This document shows positions 10,505-13,510 of a stretch of DNA of 13,510 nt, piece after piece. Under the pieces are notes generated by a model, which was not told the origin of the DNA, made no database searches, and saw only the letters and a program-made list of their open reading frames with translations. Origin of the DNA: JALYRV01 sp035512575 (GTDB taxonomy: Bacteria > Acidobacteriota > Vicinamibacteria > Vicinamibacterales > SCN-69-37); contig DATKDT010000072.1 of NCBI GenBank assembly GCA_035512575.1, positions 1 through 13,510 on the forward strand. The letters are read 5' to 3'. Made by a program: the position numbers and the translations under genes. Each line of letters starts with the position of its first letter. The first letter of the stretch is position 1.

Positions 10505-13178
10505 TGCTCGTCCAGTCGAGCACGACCATGAGGTGCGGCCCCGCACCGGAGACCGGCGCGTCCTTGATCATCATGAAGCGGCGGCCGTCCGGCATGACGT
10601 CGTAGAACGTGCCGCTGGTGAGCGTGGGCAGCGGCACGGTCGTGAACAGCTTCCGCGGCGCGCCAGGCTCGAACGCCGCGCCCGCGCCGATGCTGACGCT
10701 CGTCAGCGCGTTCTCGCCGTCGATGTAGAACAACTCGCGGCCGTCACGCGACCACACCGGCTTGCTGCCCCGTGCCGGCGAGACCTGCCAATGACCCGAA
10801 TCGACCGCGGGGAACGGCCGCAGGTAGATCCGCGGCTCCGAGGCCTCCTCCGATTCGTACGCCAGCCACCGTCCGTCAGGCGATACCGTCCCGTGGCGCT
10901 CGCGAAACCGCGTCTGCACGATCGGGGCGGCCGCCAGTGCGGGGCCGATCGGCGGCAACGGTACCATGAGGATGTCCTCGTCCTCGCCGCTGGCGGTGAA
11001 GATCACGCGCGTGCTGTCGGGCGTCACCGACGTGGGGTTATGCAGCTGCGCCCCGTCCGACAGCCGCTCGGCGGTGCCGGTGCCTGCGGCCGCCTGCCGA
11101 TACAGCGCGTGCGGGCCCTCGCGGGCCGATCGGAAGACGATGCTCTTGCCGTCGGGCATCCAGACGGGAAAAATATCCGGACCAGGATCGAACGTCAGCC
11201 GTGACAGCAGGCGGCGTGCGATGTCCCACAGCCAGATATCGGTCTCCTGGTCGCGCACGTCGAGCGCCACGCGCGTGCCGTCGGGCGACAGGCGCAGCGC
11301 GAAGTACGCGCGAAGCGGCGCGCCCGTGGGCTCTTCGCGTCCGGCGCGGTCAACCCATACGAGTGAACGCCTGGCGCCCTGCGTTGCGACCGTGTCCGCG
11401 GGGAGATAGACGAGCGTGCCGTTCTCCGCCACGTCGTAGGAAGCAGCGCCGGCCGTGCTGGAGGGGACGCCGTCCACCATCGTCACGGGCTCGCCGGTGA
11501 CCTCGAGACGGTCGAGATCGAAGGGCACCGCCCGGATCGCGCCGCCCGCCGCGTAGACGAGGTGACCCGTGCCGACGTAGGTGGCCTGCGTGCCGGCGAG
11601 GAGCATCCGCCACTTCATCGTCGCCAGGTCGAGCACGGCCAGATGCAGGGCGTTTTCAGAGCCCACACGCGTGACGACCGTGAAGATCAGGGCCCGTCCG
11701 CCCGGCAGCATCGAGGGATACCCGTGCGCGACCTCGCCCGCGGCCCTGTCGGGCTTCGTGATCGATTCGGGGGTGCTGCCGGCGGCAGACACCCGCATCA
11801 GCCCCTGATCGGTGGCCGTCGTCGCGAAGATGATGCTGCCGTTTTCACCCCACGACGCGCCGCGGGGCTGGCCTGACATCGTCGCGATGGTCGCCGGCAG
11901 GCCGCCTTCCACCGAGATCTTCTTCAGACCGTTCGTGCCCGCGAAAAAGCCGATCCACTTCCCGTCGGGCGAGAAGAAGGGCGAGACCGCGCCGGACGTC
12001 CCTCCCAGCGTGGACGTCTCGACCCGATCGATGTGACGAATGGCGAGGATCGGCGCGGTGCCGACCTCCGTGTACGCAATGGACCGGCCGTCACGTGAGA
12101 TGGTGATCGGCCTGTCGCCGTCCGACATCCCGAACGGCCGCATCGCCTGAGCCTCGATGCGGAAACGGGTTGGATGGCGCGGCAACTCCGGACCGCGAAG
12201 CATCGGCCATCCGGCGGCGGCGACAACCGCGGCGGCGACGAGCGCGGTCACCGCGAAGGGCGCAAGCCGGCGCGCGATCGAGAGCCGCGGCCGCACGACG
12301 TCCGGGCTGGTGCCGATCGCGGCGCCCGAGAACCGCGCGCCTTCCTCGAGCAGGAAGCGCACGACGGACGCGTCGGGAATACGGGCTTTGCGATCCTTCG
12401 TCAGACACCGCTCGATCACCGCCGTCACGTGCGCCGGCGTCGAGGGCGGCAGCGCGGTCCAGTCGGGATCGGCCCGGAGTACGGCGGCCAGCGTGTCGGA
12501 CAGATCCTCCCCTTCGAACGCGCGGCGGCCGGTCACCATCTCGAAGAGCACGCAGCCGAGCGCCCAGACGTCGGAGCGCTTGTCGGCGGCGCGGCCCTTC
12601 GCCTGCTCGGGCGCCATGTAGGCGGCCGTGCCGAGGATGGTGCCGAGCTGGGTCGCCGGACTCGTGATGGTCGGCGAGTTCATGAGATCGGGATGCGAAC
12701 CGGCGCCAGGATCGGGCGCCTTCGCGAGGCCGAAGTCGAGCACCTTGACCTCGCCTTCAGCCGTCAGCATGACGTTGGCCGGCTTCAGGTCGCGGTGGAC
12801 GATGCCCTTGTCGTGCGCGGCTTCGAGCGCGCCGGCAATCTGGCGCGTGATGGCAAGCGCGTCGGCCAGACCGAGCGGCCCGCGCGCGATGCGCGCCGAC
12901 AGATCTTCGCCCTCGACCAGTTCCATGACGAGCGCGTTGTCTTCGACGCCGTAGATCTGCGCGATGTGCGGGTGATTGAGCGACGCGAGCGTTTTCGCTT
13001 CGCGCGTGAACCGCATCAGCCGATCCGCGTCGTTCGAGAACGCCGTCGGCAGGATCTTGATGGCGACGTCGCGATCGAGCCGCGTGTCGCGCGCGCGATA
13101 CACCTCGCCCATGCCGCCGGCGCCCAGCGGCGCGACGATGTCGTAGGGACCGATGCGGGCGCCCGATGCGAGACTCAC
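10494..13178 (-). CDS. Membrane Ser/Thr protein kinase with PD40 beta-propeller (kinase A)
   Basis: Complete, 894 residues, with a GTG start (MSLASGARIGPYDI). Kinase domain about 12-279: GAGGMGEVY (19-27), K41, E60, HRDLKPAN (128-135), DFG (148-150), YMAPE (187-191). The beta4-beta5 loop is the shortest in the array (YGVEDNALVMEL). The end of the kinase domain is unusual: KDRKARIPDASVVRFLLEE replaces the RLRDIGDAR pattern of its neighbours. Transmembrane helix about 306-325. Propeller turns include SRDGRSIAY (361-369), SPDGKWIGF (403-411), SPDGTRVAL (631-639), MPDGKSIVF (674-682), SPDGRWLAY (766-774) and SRDGRELFY (810-818), and the C-terminus carries VVLDWTSTIK, close to the family's VLNW tail. 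The last blades resemble the partial upstream protein (HWQVS/RWQVS; PVWSRDGRELFY/PVWAPDGKSLFY), so those two may be the closest pair for the sensor half. Signal and targets unknown. Confidence 0.95.
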   Translation of the reverse strand: MSLASGARIGPYDIVAPLGAGGMGEVYRARDTRLDRDVAIKILPTAFSNDADRLMRFTREAKTLASLNHPHIAQIYGVEDNALVMELVEGEDLSARIARGPLGLADALAITRQIAGALEAAHDKGIVHRDLKPANVMLTAEGEVKVLDFGLAKAPDPGAGSHPDLMNSPTITSPATQLGTILGTAAYMAPEQAKGRAADKRSDVWALGCVLFEMVTGRRAFEGEDLSDTLAAVLRADPDWTALPPSTPAHVTAVIERCLTKDRKARIPDASVVRFLLEEGARFSGAAIGTSPDVVRPRLSIARRLAPFAVTALVAAAVVAAAGWPMLRGPELPRHPTRFRIEAQAMRPFGMSDGDRPITISRDGRSIAYTEVGTAPILAIRHIDRVETSTLGGTSGAVSPFFSPDGKWIGFFAGTNGLKKISVEGGLPATIATMSGQPRGASWGENGSIIFATTATDQGLMRVSAAGSTPESITKPDRAAGEVAHGYPSMLPGGRALIFTVVTRVGSENALHLAVLDLATMKWRMLLAGTQATYVGTGHLVYAAGGAIRAVPFDLDRLEVTGEPVTMVDGVPSSTAGAASYDVAENGTLVYLPADTVATQGARRSLVWVDRAGREEPTGAPLRAYFALRLSPDGTRVALDVRDQETDIWLWDIARRLLSRLTFDPGPDIFPVWMPDGKSIVFRSAREGPHALYRQAAAGTGTAERLSDGAQLHNPTSVTPDSTRVIFTASGEDEDILMVPLPPIGPALAAAPIVQTRFRERHGTVSPDGRWLAYESEEASEPRIYLRPFPAVDSGHWQVSPARGSKPVWSRDGRELFYIDGENALTSVSIGAGAAFEPGAPRKLFTTVPLPTLTSGTFYDVMPDGRRFMMIKDAPVSGAGPHLMVVLDWTSTIK
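13081..13118 (-). repeat. 38-base block encoding GGMGEVYRARDTR, present in all five kinases
   Basis: The same block occurs at 1978-2015, 4575-4612, 7240-7277, 9897-9934 and 13081-13118. By eye the copies at 1978 and 13081 are identical; the others differ by one to three bases. It contains an alternating CG run (CGCGCGCGCG). It is coding sequence for the Gly-rich loop, so protein constraint explains part of the identity, but third-position identity is also high. Confidence 0.7.
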
Positions 13179-13185
13179 TTGATCG
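13170..13185 (-). repeat. Gene-junction repeat, copy at upstream propeller gene / kinase A
   Basis: On the minus strand this reads CGATCAAGTGAGTCTC, spanning the stop of the upstream gene and the GTG start of kinase A. It matches 10489-10504 at 14 of 16 positions. Confidence 0.55.
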
Positions 13186-13510
13186 CCCTCAGCTCGTCGA
13201 ACCAGCGCGTGATGAGGCGGACGCTGCCGCCGGAGGTGACGTCGGCCGCCCTCGTCATCAGCAGGCGTGTGCCGTCCGGATGCGGGTGGTAGCTGATACC
13301 GGTGTCGGAGCGCAGGTTGTATATGTCGTCGAACACCACCGCCGACAGGCCGGCCTGAAACGCCCCGCTCGTGTCGACCGGCACCCGCATCAGCCGGCCC
13401 TCGATCCGATAGAACAGTGATTTTCCGTCAGGCGCCCACACCGGCTCCTCGCCGCCCGCGTTGGACACCTGCCAGCGCCCGGGCGATCGCGCCAGCTCGC
13501 GCACGAACAC
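13175..13510 (-). CDS. C-terminal part of a PD40 beta-propeller protein, probably a sixth kinase (5' end outside window)
   Basis: 111 codons are visible, and the reading frame runs through the window edge; the apparent GTG start at 13510 is just an internal Val codon. The fragment reads FVREL-RWQVSNAGGEEPVWAPDGKSLFY, then HPDGTRLLM and a tail TRWFDELRAIK. This is the standard last two blades and WF-ELR tail of PD40-propeller Ser/Thr kinases, and it aligns well with residues about 784-894 of kinase A. No kinase domain is in view, so a kinase is inferred from the family and the neighbours; a stand-alone propeller protein is possible. It overlaps kinase A by four bases (GTGA). Confidence 0.85.
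   Translation of the reverse strand: MFVRELARSPGRWQVSNAGGEEPVWAPDGKSLFYRIEGRLMRVPVDTSGAFQAGLSAVVFDDIYNLRSDTGISYHPHPDGTRLLMTRAADVTSGGSVRLITRWFDELRAIK
13186..13190 (-). promoter_or_regulatory. Ribosome binding site for kinase A
   Basis: GAGGG lies seven bases before the GTG at 13178, inside the last codons of the upstream gene (Glu-Leu-Arg-Ala-Ile-Lys-stop). Together with the GTGA overlap and the match of MSLASGARIGPYDI to the other kinases it justifies a GTG start. Confidence 0.6.

Noticed and set aside
9995..10546. An in-frame N-terminal extension of kinase B of 184 residues, starting at 10546
   Set aside because: The extension is Arg-rich, has no recognisable domain, and lies over the well-formed membrane protein gene in another frame. 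The internal Met at 9994 matches the starts of the paralogues exactly.

Overview
The window is a strongly G+C-rich, essentially gap-free stretch of bacterial DNA with every gene on the minus strand, so transcription runs from position 13510 towards position 1. It holds five large paralogous membrane Ser/Thr protein kinases, the C-terminal end of a sixth protein of similar type, and one small multi-spanning membrane protein. Each kinase is an N-terminal Hanks-type (PknB-like) kinase domain of about 275 residues, one transmembrane helix near residues 300-330, and a PD40/TolB-like beta-propeller of about 550 residues. This architecture, with the N-terminal pattern GTRIGPYEI-GAGGMGEVYRARDTRLDRDVAIK, is typical of Acidobacteriota (for example Vicinamibacteria) and some related soil phyla. 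The phylum is inferred from family knowledge; no taxonomic marker gene is present.

Layout in order of transcription: the C-terminus of a propeller protein (13510-13175, 5' end outside the window); kinase A (13178-10494, GTG start); a 167-residue membrane protein of unknown function (10497-9994); kinase B (9994-7334); kinase C (7337-4689); kinase D (4672-2066); and kinase E (2069 to the window edge, 3' end missing). Five of the six junctions overlap by 4 or 1 bases (GTGA, ATGA, TGATG, ATGA, ATGA). The only gap is 16 bases, between kinases C and D. No promoter or terminator can fit between these genes except by lying inside coding sequence, so this is best read as the interior of one long, translationally coupled operon that runs off both ends.

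All five kinase domains keep the catalytic Lys, the alphaC Glu, HRDLKPAN and DFG, so all are predicted to be active. Their cytoplasmic kinase halves are very alike and share a Ser/Thr/Pro-rich activation-loop motif. Their presumed periplasmic propellers are much more divergent. The simplest reading is a sensor array: different external inputs feed into similar, possibly cross-phosphorylating kinases made together at one membrane site, with a small membrane protein as a possible accessory. Traces of how the array grew are visible: a mosaic tract of about 94% nucleotide identity between kinases B and E, repeated junction sequences, and a kinase-like start sequence fused to the membrane protein gene. 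No RNA gene, CRISPR array, insertion sequence or non-coding region longer than 16 bases was seen.
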